A stretch of DNA of 64,000 bases from Viscum album. Its lineage: Eukaryota > Streptophyta > Magnoliopsida > Santalales > Viscaceae. The position numbers and the translations under genes were made by a program. The notes below the pieces were generated by a model. That model was not told where the DNA came from and made no database searches. It worked only from the letters and a program-made list of their open reading frames with translations. Every line of letters begins with the position of its first letter. The first letter of the stretch is position 1. Positions 38,560 through 52,100 of this stretch are shown here, in pieces. The stretch lies in NCBI GenBank assembly GCA_963277665.1, contig OY728152.1, positions 1,185,330,357 through 1,185,394,356 of the forward strand, written 5' to 3'.

Positions 38560-39300
38560 GTTAGGTATGTAGTTTTGTATCAACCTTTGATTATCCATAA
38601 GTGTAATGATAAATTAGAACATCTGATGAAACATAAATCTACTGAATGTGTCATTATTATTTATAGAAAGATATTTTTCCATAAAATTGTTGGGGGGGGG
38701 GAAACAAAAACAATCATTTACCCAATGTGTGAAAGTTAGATAGATTTCATATTGAAATGATTTTTTGTTTTCCAATGAATCACAATTAATAGTTATTTAT
38801 ATAACTCATTCCAATTTCTACACCTATTTCAATGATTCTATATAGGGTAGCCCATGTTGTGTTGCATGATGTGAAGATGAATCTCCATGGAAACCAGGAC
38901 AAGGTATTCAATAAGCCAGGTGATACATAATGGGGGTATTGGAGTTTTTTTTTAAGAACAATGATTTATCAAAGAGTTTTCCTATTTTTAATCAATAATT
39001 TTACGTGATAAGAATTAATAAAAAGTATCATATACCCCATATTATCTAACATTTTGATCAACATATTTGAGATCAATACTTTTCTATGATATAGAATCAA
39101 TATATATATAATTATTTTAGGGTCATAAAAGAATATATACAAAATATAACATTCTATACAATGTAGGGATACTATGAATTTATAGGTATTAAATTCGGTT
39201 TAACTTTTTCCAAATAAATTTAATGGAATTAATAAAATAGTATTTATAAATTTCACATAGTTTTTTGTATATTCATAAATATTAGAGGATAATAGAATAT
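38560..39300 (+). pseudogene. pol: Probable reverse transcriptase remnant of chromovirus 3
   Basis: Placed mainly by spacing upstream of the RNase H. The frame at 38494-38739 contains NDKLEHLMKHKSTECVI, reminiscent of the 'E-L-K-x-Q-L-x-E-L-L-x-x-G-F-I' block before R-P-S. Near 39235-39300 the + strand gives NKIVFINFT, stop, FFVYS, in the place of 'V-F-I-D-D-I-L-V-Y-S'. If that is correct, the catalytic aspartates are lost and about two codons are inserted. The frame at 39200-39394 on the opposite strand is a shadow. The 10-G run at 38692-38701 sits inside. Confidence 0.4.
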
Positions 39301-39689
39301 TATAAAGATCATTTAATGATATTTTAGTGATAGTGGAATTATAATCCTCATTAATAACATACGAAATATTATTTTTAGAATAGAAATGATTCATTATTGG
39401 TTAATATAGTGACTTATGAGGGTTAATTAATTTAACCATCAAAAGGGATGTTTTTTAAAAATTGTTAAAAAACTGACCACCTTGTATGAGATCTATGGTT
39501 TTCATAGTCAGGATGGATATTAAAATTGATGTATGGATTATTTATAATGGTTGAAATATCTACATTAAATTCTAAATATAATAGGTGGTATAATGTTTTG
39601 GACAAATAAATTTGATGAAAATATCATGGAAATGACGGTAAGAATGTCAATTCACCATTACAGACTATAGATATGAGTGGGGAATGGAA

Positions 39690-39945
39690 TATAATCTATA
39701 ATGATGCATTTATCACTAGATTTGGATGTTTTCTCTAGGATAACAGTATTTTAATAGATTATTACTCATTTCAATTGAATTTCCATGAGAGAGTTTTCAT
39801 ATCTATTTATTTAGAGATTGTTTCACAAATTTTTAAATTAAATATTTGGATGCATTATCTTTAAAAAGAAATTCCTTAAATATATAATGACAAAGAAATT
39901 TAATAGTATATTTTTTGATAGAAAGAGTTTAATATGAACTAGGGA
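39690..39945 (+). pseudogene. pol: RNase H remnant of chromovirus 3
   Basis: The + strand reads IYNDAFITRFGCFL, stop, DNSILIDYYSFQLNFHE. It then gives LEIVSQIFKLNIWMHYL, and after a stop IYNDKEI followed by YIF. These align in order with 'V-Y-S-D-A-S-x-x-G-L-G-C-V-L', 'V-I-A-Y-A-S-R-Q-L-K-P-H-E', 'A-x-V-x-A-L-K-I-W-R-H-Y-L' and 'I-Y-T-D-H-K-S-L-K-Y-I-F'. The first active-site Asp seems retained (N-D-A). Replacements are mostly towards AT-rich codons, so the protein has drifted to N, I, F and Y. Confidence 0.85.
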
Positions 39946-40397
39946 AGCTATTTGGTGGATATTACATACTATGTCTTCTCAATAAATTTCAAATATGTGA
40001 AATTAAATTTTTTTACATATTCTCTATGTTGAAAGGATAATAATTTCTCATTTATGATTTTCATAAAATTTCATGCAATGTTTCATGAAATTGAAGGTAT
40101 GCATCTAAAAATATTTATTATATTGGATTCTTATTATCTTTATAAAATGAATATACAATTATATTTACATTTTTTGGTTAAAGACACTTAGATGAGAGAT
40201 ATAGAAGAAAATATGATAGTGATGTATATTCAAGAATATGAAAATGAATATCATGGAATGATTTGAATAAAGAAAAGGTAATGAATTATTTCAATAAAAT
40301 ATTTGATAAATTATATATTCTATGTGGCTAAAGGTTAGTCATTCTCCATTGTACTAAAATTAAAAAATATAAAGAGGGATCTAAATGACTATTTTGG

Positions 40398-41330
40398 TTG
40401 GATAACGTGAAGATAGAAATGATTGATTATATAAAACATTGTGTGGTTTATCCACATGTTATAATTGATAATATAATAGTAAGGGTATGTTACATAAATA
40501 ACTCATTGTATAATGGAAATGGGAAAACATCACCTTAGATATATATTTTGAGTCCCCAAAAAAATAATATTACTATTTCTATATGGGTTGTAATGACCTT
40601 TTGTATAATGTTATTAAAATAGATTTAAATTTGATAATATTTTTATCAATATAATATATTTATTATTTATATTAATTAATGTGTAGGGTTTTATTTAGTA
40701 TCATATTTTATTATAAATAACCCGGACCAAAATTTTACATCTATGTTCATGAGAATTAAACCTCAAGATCTCAACAAAATTATGACTTTTAGAACTATTT
40801 TTCATCCTCAGTAGATGGTATGTTTGAGATAAAAATTAAATCCCTATTGGATATGCTAATAAATATTTCAATGCATTTCAATTTCATTTTGAATCCACAT
40901 AATTTGGAGGTCTATTTTTCATAAATCATTAGCTTTAAATCAATGATTACAATTGATCCACCTGAAGCCCTCTATGGGAGCAATGAGAGTCCACCACCCA
41001 ACGAGTATAATGATGATTACAAAATGATATTGGGCCCTAAATTAGTTGGTTAAAGGTATGATTAATATATTTGAAGAGATTTGAAGTTTAATGTTATAGA
41101 GAACAAATTCATAAAAGTTTTTCCATGGAATAAGGTATTTTTATTAACTAAAAATTGATTTTCCTTAACTTTTTATATATGATATAATGATATTCATGGT
41201 AAGGAATGGATGATAGGTTATTTCATAGACCATAGACAAGAATTCTCTCAAGTTGAAGACATGTTCAACATATATATTTTCAGGAAGGGCATGCCTAATC
41301 AATCACATGTACTAAAATACATGTTCATTA
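40398..41330 (+). pseudogene. pol: Integrase remnant of chromovirus 3
   Basis: The zinc domain end reads LDNVKIEMIDYIKHCVVYPH (first Cys kept, second Tyr). The core has NNPDQNFTSMF at 40716-40748 for 'S-D-R-D-x-R-F-T-S-x-F', with the catalytic Asp now Asn. Then DLNKIMTFRTIFHPQ follows, where the Glu position is Asp and 'F-H-P-Q' is kept. At 40954-41056 comes PPEALYGSNESPPPNEYNDD then MILGPKLV, matching 'P-F-E-A-L-Y-G-R-x-C-R-S-P...L-G-P-E-L-V'. The C-terminal domain reads RDLKFNVIENKFIKVFPW and later QVEDMFNIYIFRKGMPNQSH (from about 41240), matching 'N-V-F-H-V-S-M-L-R-K-Y-x-P-D-P-S-H'. The 86-codon frame 41210-41470 is the longest undamaged piece. Confidence 0.9.
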
Positions 41331-41361
41331 AATTTTTTAATGATATTTATCATGAATTAAA

Positions 41362-41511
41362 ACTAGTAGAAATCATGGATCATAGTAATAATGTACCATG
41401 GAACAATACAACTTACCTAGTGAAAGCCCTGTTGAGAATTTTTTTTATGAAGCTTCTTGGAATCCAATAGATATAAGGAAAAAAATATATCCAAATGTTT
41501 TTTTGGAATGA
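41362..41511 (+). pseudogene. pol: C-terminal chromodomain of chromovirus 3
   Basis: The sequence begins LVEIMDHSNNVPWNNTTYLV with KALLRIFFM following, matching 'P-V-x-I-L-D-x-x-x-K-x-L-R-x-K-x-I-x-L-V-K-V-L-W-x-x-H'. After a single frameshift it continues EASWNPIDIRKKIYPNVFLE and a TGA stop at 41509-41511, matching 'E-A-T-W-E-x-E-x-D-M-x-x-x-Y-P-x-L-F-E'. There is no internal stop, and one frameshift separates the two halves. It is the cleanest chromodomain of the three copies. Confidence 0.88.
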
Positions 41512-44500
41512 ATAATTTGAGGTGCATAATAATTTTAATTTGGTTTCGTTGAAGTAACTTGTTATTTTAAGATATATTCCTCTTAAAAAAATTATTTCAT
41601 CGATATCATGCATTACACGCAATAGTTATTTTAAAAGTAAAATGATATACAATTAAAGAATAATTATTTAACATTATATCATTGAATATGAATCGGTTAG
41701 TACGAATATGACTATGTAAATTATGAAAACTGAATTATTAATTTTGTATAAATTAACTACTTCGATATCGATCAATTATAAATAAATGAAAAATTCAAAT
41801 AAATACCAATGAAATATTATTTATATAAAAAATTTAGGAACACAACATATTTTAATATATCTTAACTATTTTAATGATATGTTAAAATTATAATATTTTT
41901 TATGTTTTTATCATTAATGTAATATTTTTATCCATGTAATAAAACTAAATCATTACATTTTATTAAATATATATTTGTCTAATAATTTTTGTAGTCATTT
42001 TTTTACAGTTAATTTAACAACAAAATCATCAACTTTTAGAAATTGAAAAATATAGAATGGTTTAATTATATGTAATTATGTGGATTAATATTGCTAAATT
42101 TTATTATTATATATTTATTAATATTAATACTAATCAGGGTAAAAAAAAGTCACCCTAGAAAAGGTTAAATCGTCTCAATCCAAGATAAAACTAAATGATA
42201 TTGTTGTAATTTTTATCCTGAATCATATTAGACGGCGTTCATTCAAAACTTATCAACATAGGATCTAAATGTATTTGTTTATTTGATTATTGAATATTAT
42301 AATTACCAGTTAAATAATTAAATCAAAATATATATAATGTCACTCTATTAGATTAAATAAATAGTGACTAAATGAAAAATAATTGTTCTATGTAAAAATA
42401 ATATTTCATTAAAATACTTAAAAAATAATTCTGTTTAATGAGTTTAAAGGGGATATAATATGATTGATAATTTCCTAAAATATCCACTTATAGTAAATTG
42501 GGAACCATTTAAATTGATAATGACTTTAATGTATTTTATTATTTAAATAAATTAAAATAGATCCCTTCCCCTCAATTAAAAACCATAACTCTCATTTTTC
42601 ATCCCCAAACCACATTCACTCTTCTAGATCAACCATTATATTTTAGTTTATATTATCCAATCCATTAACTATATATTTTATATTATATTCTTCACAATGG
42701 ACCACCCCATTGATCAATATGATGAATTCTAAATAAGTTCATTCAGAGGATAAGTAATCTCATTCACAAATAACATTCATTTTAATTATTCATTTTCCTT
42801 ATATATGGAATTTTTTATATTAATAAAATAACAAATACAATATTTTAAATATATTGTATTTTAACTATGACTATACAAAAAAATTTATTTTCCCTCTCTG
42901 AATCAAAGGGGATTTGAAAGTATCACCTATAGATATATACAACATATTGTCTCTAGATGCTATTTCAATTTATTTTGAATATTTTTATTGATGTGTATTT
43001 TTGTTAGTTTAGTATTGATATAGGATATATATGGAAATATTATATTTATATAATGAAAATATCATATCAAACTACATAATTTTCATTCTATTTAGAAGGA
43101 ATGTTTTCACTCATGTACACATTGGACTAGAACCTCAACAAAGTGGTATGATTCGTTTTTCAATTGAGTTTTACATATAAAGTAATAATGATTGTTTTAA
43201 TGAATATATATTGTATATTTTTTAGAATATGGAATTTTTAAATTTGAATTATAATTCTCTTTTCATTCTTTTTATCCATCGAAAAATTTAAATAATCTCC
43301 ACACACACATGTTTGACTGTCTTTATGAAGAATGAAATTCATTTTTTAAATAAATATATTTTAGGAATAAATATAAATATTTATCTATTGAATATATATA
43401 ATATTCATATCATATTTATGGTTCAATGACTTAGATTCAATAATATAGACTACATCAAAAACATAGGTGAAAAGAAATACATATATTAACGAAAATAATA
43501 ATTATAATAATTAATTATTCACAATTTTTTTTAAATGTTTATATATAAATAATATATTTTATGATATATATTATTATAATTTTTAGTAGATTATAAAAAT
43601 ATATTTATTTATTATGTAAAAGTACTGAACATATAAAATAGAACTCAAAAATGAGTTTGGGGTTTTTTTCTCACTTTTATTTCATTTAGATAGATACCAT
43701 ATTCCATAAGATTTTATTTTATGTTAGGTATTGAATTTTAGGATTATTAATATGAAAATAATATTGATTTACACATCCATTTAAATTTTATTTATTCATG
43801 GGTATTATGATTCAAATGATATTAACATAGTAAAAATTTAATGACAGAATCTCACTGATAATGCTTACTATTTATCATTATGTAACTGATTGTGGAATTT
43901 TACAATCTACACATCCATATATTTATAAATATTATTATAAAATGGTATGTAATTTATAATAATTTTTTCATTTCATTTTACTCCCCTTAATTACTAAATA
44001 TATTGAAAATATTTTCATCTAGAAAATTGACTTTATTTTTATATTCCATTAAAAACATTTTAATATATTACCTTGTTTTCAAAAAATCAAATAAAAAGGG
44101 ATTAATAATCTTATATTGTAGTTAAATTTCATTTCCAAACATGGTTTAATTTTTTAGATAATATTCATGATTTTTTCTGAATGATGGATCTTTTTAAGTT
44201 TAAAAATATTAAAAAATCAATGCTTTTCAGTCTTATACAGTATGAATGAGATTACCTATGATCGTGACTGTATGGGGATTTGAATATTCCAATAAAATTT
44301 CCCAATTTAAATAAAATGAATTTTTTTCTATAATATTTTTCATTTTTCATTTTAAATAAGTGATTTCAAAATATAAAATATATTTTCCTTATGAAGATTT
44401 AGTGATCATTTAATGATATTTCATATCTTGAAAGTCAAAATCCCTCAATTACATAAATTATTTACTATGTATATAATATAATAATATTTTCCTCTTTCAT

Positions 44501-47500
44501 TCCCTAGATGGTTTATGATTATGTTGTAATTATGTGTATGTAATCTATTCTTTTTATATATGATATTATATAATTAAATGAAGGATTATTTATGAAACCC
44601 TTTTCTTTTCCCTATCTAATGATATAATAATATTTTAATGGAACAATTTTATTCAGTGGAAGTCAAATGAAAATAGTTTTAGGATATTTTAACACACATT
44701 ATTATGATTTTCATTATGTGGATGGTGGGACCTATGTTTACCTTCATTTACTTAGGTAATCATATATATATCTCATATTAAGAACTTTATCAGAATATGT
44801 AGTGACTCCAGTTCATTTATGTTCATGTTACAGTTTGTTAGGCTTAGGAGTAATCCATGACAACTATGGTTGTTATTGGAGTGAAAAAAAATCCAATATG
44901 ATTTTCCTGGAAGGGACATCATGACTTCAAATTAAATTATTTTCTATGTTTGTTTTTATTTCAATCCAACATGAATTACACTAATGTCACATTCTCGTCG
45001 CTCTTGTTCATTGATTTATTGATGATTCCTATCTTAGTAACATTCAATATTAATTCCATGAATCATGTTTATGATCAATTTTATTAAATGAATTGATTTA
45101 ATATGTTAATAATAATTTACCAATCCCTTATTAATTTAATATTCTTATGTGATAATTGATATCTTGCTTTTTTACACCTACTAAGGATTCGATCTCTCTC
45201 TTTCTTATTTTCCCATTTCCCTATGATGTGAATAAAGGTATTATGTTTGTTTTGCAAATGAAGGTTTATAAATATGAACCATATAATCATATATGATATA
45301 GATCATCTATGATATTTTTTATTGATTATTTCCATGATACGAGACCCATATTATTCATTCATTTAAAATTATTATTTATAATAAATATTCATTTAATAGG
45401 ATTTAACATATATATATATATATATATGATTTGTATGGTTCTTTATTGTATTCAACATATCTAATTATCCTTCATATATTCCATGAAAATATCTTCCATA
45501 ATAAATAAATTTCATATCTCTTAATGAAATTTATTTCAAGGATTATTTACACATATTGGACATGTGGAAATTTAAATTTTCTATCCACTATGGGTTATAT
45601 CACTTGAGATTCCTTGAGAACACTATATTTAAAATCTTATCCCTCAATTCATGAGAATAAGGGGACTCAAAAATATCCATTTTCAACTTGAGAGAACATA
45701 CAAAAACATTATAATATCTCTCAATGGTTATTACATCTTATTATTTTATATAACATGGTTTTATGCTACTAATGTATGATCAATTGTTATTTTAGGTCAA
45801 TTATACAACTACAATAATACCAATAATGAGTCATGATGTTTAACCCACACTAAATAATGGATTCAACATCTTTAAAAGATTTTATAATTCTTAATAATTT
45901 ATAAGTATATGTATTTATTTGTTGAGAAATACATTATTTTACACCTCCCAATCCATTGATTTGATATCCTTCTCATACAGTATATTTTTAAAGAGTTCCC
46001 CGCTTTGATAAACCTCACCATGAAAATTAGAAATATTTAAATGAAATTTTTATAATATGTTCACTAATAAAATTAAATATAATTTTTATAGTATTGATAC
46101 ACAATTACAAAATTCTGTCCTTAACCACCCACTATGGGATATTGGATGTTTCAACATGAATGGATAGAAATGGATCTATTCCATATTTTACATATTTATT
46201 TACTAAAATTTTAAAAAAAATTATTGATATAACGAGAGAGTTGATGGTGAATAGATGCTAGGTTATTTTTACTTGTCACATCCTATTCAGTTACTCATTT
46301 GGACAATAACAAAATTTTCCATCACACTCATTGTTAGAGTGATTATTTTTTTATAACTATTTATTTTAACAAAAAATAGTTAATGAGTGTACCAATAAAC
46401 AATAATCAGAACATATATATATATAACAAATAATATATAACATATTATATAAAAAATTATGGTTCCACATCTTATACTACAAATTTTAGATTAACCGTAC
46501 ATGACTTTTAGTTCATTGAAAGTTCTACTAGTTTAATAATAATTATTATTATTATATTAACTACAAAAAATAACTAAAAACCTCTCAAATAAAAATTATA
46601 GTTAACAAAAAACAACATATATATAATTTTCATCATTTTTGATGAATACTTATTATGTGCCATAATAAATCACACTAGAATACTTACAGATAATTCACTA
46701 TTAAGACTGGATACATAACCAATAGATCATAAAACATATTCAACATTTAAATTTACTATTTTTATCAAATTATACAATTAAGACATAAAAAACATGACAT
46801 TATCATTCATTAAAATAGATATGTAAGAATATTAAAAGTTTTTATTAGATACTCAATACGGTAAACAAGAGACAAAATAATAATATATCATAACTGAACA
46901 AGTCATTAAAATCATGATAAGAAATCATAATCATGTTTATTAAACTTTATCTATGATAAAAATACCCAACATTTAATAAACCATTAATCATGAGATGGAG
47001 AATAATGTTTTTTAAATAAAAAATATTAATATAAATAACCATTTGGAATCATGAGTCAATAGTAATGATATATGGATAAATAATATATTTTTAAGAATGT
47101 GGGATATACATTATCATTGAAAATCATTCTTTTTTTCAAGGATCACCATAAAGTCCAACATAACATATTGTATAGTCCAATAAAATATTTTTTCCTATAA
47201 CTGAAAAAATATCTTATTGTGACATATAATGATTTACCCAGTTCATTGAGGGTTGTATAATTTTCATCACACTTGTAATATATTAGATAATGTACAATTG
47301 GTATTAAGGTTCCCTCTTTATGCCTGATAAAAGAATGACACATTAAAGCACCCAATTAATTGGAGGGATTTATCAATATATTATAAAAGATTCTATAATG
47401 AAAACCCTAATATATTTTTTACATGTGAAAATTTAAACAAAATAATTAAATCATTTAATAATTATTTAATTAAAAAATCATGTTGAGTAAAATTTCGGCA

Positions 47501-48699
47501 AATCTTGATCATTATACATGTGAATATTGAAGATGGATGTTATAAACATAGGATTACAATAAATAATAATAAGAAGAATTATTGGATATCAATATATGTG
47601 AAATAAAATTTTAATAGGGAATCATAAAATTCCATTGATAATTTAGAAGAAAAATTATTTAATTTTTATAATTTATACATAGAAAATATATAATCAAAAA
47701 AGGGGGAAATGATATTATATTATAGAACCGAAAACAATTTGATGTTGAAAAATAATTAAAAAAATTTAAATAAAAGAAATTATGTTCATAGAAAACTAAA
47801 ACGAAATATATTATATTTTACACATTTATAATAAATGTAATGAAAATTAAAAATTAATCATGATAAAAATATTAAAAATGTTTCCTATAAATAATTTATA
47901 ATGAAGGGAATGGTATAATATAAATTACTAAAGGAACTCATAGTGGGAGATATAGATACATTTATAATATAAAATAATTATTATTGAAATGGATGAGTAT
48001 GTTTTTAAACCCAAAAGAATAGAAAAGTTTATCAGAACATATAATTGTCATTTTCTATTAATTGCGAACAAAATGATGAAGAAATTGTATGAAAATTTTT
48101 TTACATTGTGAAAATATATGAGAATAAAATACATTTTTATGGGATAAAATAATATACTAATTACCAATGTGGTTATTAAAACACAAAAAATCAGGATCTA
48201 AAATTGATATTTGTAAGAAAATGTTACCTTAACCCATAGTATCCAAAGGAACATTAACCACATTTATAATTAAATACCATTTAATAACTTCTTTTATAAT
48301 AATAGTTATTTAAATAGTTTATTATAAAATATAATTATAATGATTTACAACAAATATATTAGTAATTTATTTTTGATTTTAATTATTAAATTATACAAGT
48401 ATTCGTTATTTAATGAATGTTTTATAATGGTTATAGCGGTCTTTATTAATTAAATAAATGTTCTTCACTCCCGAATTTTTCAATGTGGTTATATATTTTG
48501 TTTTGATGTATTTTTAATGACTTGTACTATTTTAATGAAATTTATGGTATTATTTTAAAATAATGGAATCTGTTTCATATATATTTAATGTATTTTACTG
48601 AAAACCCATTCTATTTTATAATGGATTTTGGTTTTTATCTATTATAATTCATTCTAACAACCATCTCTTGTTCTATTGGAATTATATTCCAAAACTCTA
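41512..48699. other. AT-rich DNA, possible undefined 3' LTR of chromovirus 3 at its start
   Basis: After the pol stop, aatttgaggtgcataataat at 41515-41534 resembles the pre-LTR signature of these elements, so an LTR may start near 41553. I cannot find its partner or its end. A C-rich patch at 42562-42640 looks like the patches at 48.9 and 54.0 kb. A TA microsatellite lies at 45408-45428. The frame at 47143-47355 (-) has no recognisable family. No gene is supported. Confidence 0.45.
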
Positions 48700-49110
48700 C
48701 CATAATATAACTACGGAGAATCACTATTCCCCCTTTCATTGATGACGAAAATAAATTTTATCATAATTAATTACTATGGATGACTTGAACAAAAACATGT
48801 ATTGAATCAGAGTGTAATTCATTGTAATTTTATATAACGAATTCATTAGGACCCATCAAAAAGTTGGAAATCCTTATAATTTTTCAAATTTTATTCCATT
48901 AAATGATATATAAATAGTATATATAGAAATATGTAAACTATTTCATCATCTCCCCCCTTAAAACTCCCTCACCAAGCCTATACCCTCTTCCCAACCCATA
49001 AATCCTTAAACATGGGGTAAGTTCCCATATAACCAACACTTCAAATGAATTAAATCAATCAATCAAAAATAATAATATAAAATAATAATGAATTAATATA
49101 AATTTCAAGA
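48700..49110. repeat. C-rich LTR-like repeat, copy a
   Basis: A pyrimidine-rich segment (aaactccctcaccaagcc, then cttcccaacccataaatcc) is followed by taagttcccatataacc and an A-rich tail. It pairs in order and orientation with copy b (53500-54080). The pair also shares an upstream block of the form gg(a/t)ga-tca...attcccc(c)ttt. Such blocks resemble the interior of plant Ty3/Gypsy LTRs read on the minus strand. The identity is low and the family unproven. Confidence 0.35.
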
Positions 49111-52100
49111 TGGTATAAATTTATATAAAATAAAGGAATATCATGTAAAATCATATGTCATGATAAATTCTCAAATTTCACCTAATTTAATTGAAAAAAC
49201 TATACCAATTGTTAAATTATGGACCTAAAATATAATACACCAAATGAAAAAGAAGAAATGAATAATTTAAACAAATTAAAATATAACATATGTTTGAGAA
49301 TAATTTGACCATTAATACAAATCCAATCATTCCAAAAAATGAACATTTAATTAATGAACTAATTTTTTCAATGCTGAAATATTTACAAAAAAACATTCGT
49401 GTCTATATTTAAAACAAATAACAATCATACTATTTCTAATATTCATTATTATTTTTTCACTAAATGATGACAAAATATGAAATTCTCTTATAGTACACAC
49501 ACTCCACATTAAATAAAAAAATTGTATATAAAAATATACATAAAAAGAATTTCGAAAAATTCTATTGAAATTCTTTTGGATTTTGGATGATTAAAAATAT
49601 ATATAGAGGAACATTTTCATTGATTATAAAAAACATTAATGTAGCCAATGAAAATTTCCATACATATCATGTTAACCAGTGAATCAAGATAATAATTCGG
49701 ATCCCCTATATTAATTTTACCAATCATGGAATGAGTTTCATGGGATAAAACCTATAGTAATTAAAGCCCAATAAAATAGTCTAATGTCACTAACCATTGT
49801 TGTCCCCTAAATTAGTGGAATATAAACTCACATCACATTATAGTGTAATACGAAGCAAAGTAAATTCCCAATCATATAATAAAAGAAAGGGATTGAGTTT
49901 TTTAAATAGTAGACTACCATTGAACCTCAGTTCAAATGAACAATTCAATTAAAGGGTTAGCATAGAAAAATATATAATATACATTTATATATCTAAGTAA
50001 TGAACAATGAGAAAAAAAATAATCACAAATAATATATAACAACTCACACTCACCGCCATATACCTCTCAAGGGACATACTATTTCATTTAATCATAATAT
50101 CAAAACTTATATGATGAATTTACATTATGAAACAAACCAAAAAAACAAGAAATTAGTTTTTCTGCAGACAATATCTAATATGAACACACACAACATTATA
50201 ACACTCAATATGAAAATCCTCCCTTTATTTAAAAGGTCTCAAAATTAAAAACCATTAACTAAAAGTTGAAAAGTATCCTTTTGTTCTTTTCATGAACATC
50301 ATCCAGGAAAACCAATTTTTATGAATTTGTTTCAATAGATTACATAAATTTTTTGGTATACCACATGTTTAAATCAACTCAAATATTATAAAACTCATTA
50401 AATATATTTGGAAACATTTCTAATCATATCCTCATACCCCAACAGTGTCTAATAACATTTTTATTTCACATTTCATTATAAATTTAAATTGAAATAATTG
50501 ATCAACACATTATATTTCATGTTCCATGTAAAGTTATTATCCTAGTCATAAAGATTGAAATTTGAAGGCCCACAAGATATATAATATTTAAAAAAATATT
50601 TTAATGGTGTATTCATGATTCATGATAATGGCAGTTTTAGGTGGTTTAATAAATTTAATTCATTTTTAATGTTACAAAACACCATGTATTCTTATGATTT
50701 TCTGAAAAAAAATCAAATTTCCTATTACTAATTCCAGTATATATTTATCTATTATACAATTATTATGAAATTATATAATAAATTAAAAAATAATAATATA
50801 ATAATTATGAAATTTATATGTCAAAACATGGTGAAAAACTACCTCAGATAAATTTAATAGTCAACAAAGAATTGAATAATACTTTTAGGGAACATAAAAT
50901 AAGGATCACAATCCTTATACACAATACAAACACCAAATAAAGTCAACCAAATAAATTACTGATTGGATGAATGTGACAAAATATATGGGATCAGGGAAAA
51001 ATGAATCAAGTGGGATATATGAGGTAATATAAAGTAACAAAATTTAATGTTGGAAATGTTTTCTGAATAAACCATATGGAATCACCAATGTGAGACATAG
51101 CTTTTGAGAGGGGGAGGTGCATACAGGGATTGAGTATAAGGGATTTTTTGTGATGAGGGAGGATTATGAAATGAAATGATTGAATATATAAGGATAGATA
51201 CATAAATAAATAAAAAATTAATACAAAAACAAATAGGTAAAAAACTTATGTTTTCTAATAAAAAACAGAAAACCATGTTTTAGCCCTATGACATGCATAT
51301 CCTAGACCAAAGCTTTCCAATACAGTTACTCAAAGGTCATGACATGGTTTTTTAACTTGGTAGTAACCAATTAAAATTAAAAATTTATGTGAAATGTCTA
51401 GACACACCTTTTTTAGTTTATTTATATAGACAATCATGGAATACAATGTGTAAAATAAATACAATTACACTTTCAAAATATAAACTCCATAATTTATAAT
51501 ATATATATATATATAATTAATATCCATAATCACAAATTGGGGTCTTTATTTTCCCCAATTAAACATTATACCCCATAATGTATTCAGTTCATATTTTAGG
51601 CATTCACACATGAGAATTTATTCCACATCAATTCAGAAGATGCCCATATAGAAAAAAGATATGAAGTGTTTGTATTAGAATAAAACCAAATGTCTTGTTC
51701 CATTAGTGAATTTTTGAATCTATAATCATCAAAATAAAAAATAGATCTGACAACATTTTTATATTTCTCAGGCTTCATCTTGACCTCATTTATCCGCGAT
51801 AACTCTTGTGATGGGTCCTATTGAAAATAGTGATCTAAATAATTTCTACCAATAATTTTATAAATTTTATAATAAAAAACAAAACAATATTATAATAGGA
51901 AAAATATTTCGACCAAGAATATCAATTGAACCAAAATCCTATCAATAGTTAATCAATCACATTTCGAAAGATTAATATAGAAATAAAATGTAAATCATCA
52001 ATTGAAACATATAAAATAATCAATCCTATTATAAAATATAGATAATACTTACATAATCAAGATTTATATATTAAAACTATGTCATAGACTAAAAGGGTAC

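Larger units (their letters stand above)
38490..41511 (+). mobile_element. Chromovirus 3: pol remnant without recognisable LTRs, + strand
   Basis: A third Ty3/Gypsy chromovirus, more AT-rich and more decayed than the other two. Readable on the + strand in order: RT (weak), RNase H, integrase core and C-terminus, chromodomain with a natural stop. LTRs, PBS and gag were not found on either side. The order and spacing of blocks equal those of chromoviruses 1 and 2. The C-terminal 400 bases are well preserved while RT is nearly gone. A right LTR should begin about 40 bases after the stop, near 41553, but I could not define it. Confidence 0.85.

Noticed and set aside
45408..45428. TA-rich tracts as promoters or TATA boxes
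   Set aside because: Tracts of this kind (also 51498-51515 and 61666-61684) are everywhere in the window and have no gene downstream. They are simple microsatellites.
47143..47355. Minus-strand frame of 70 codons with a mixed composition
   Set aside because: I tried to fit it to RT, integrase and transposase blocks and found no ordered match. It is too short to call.
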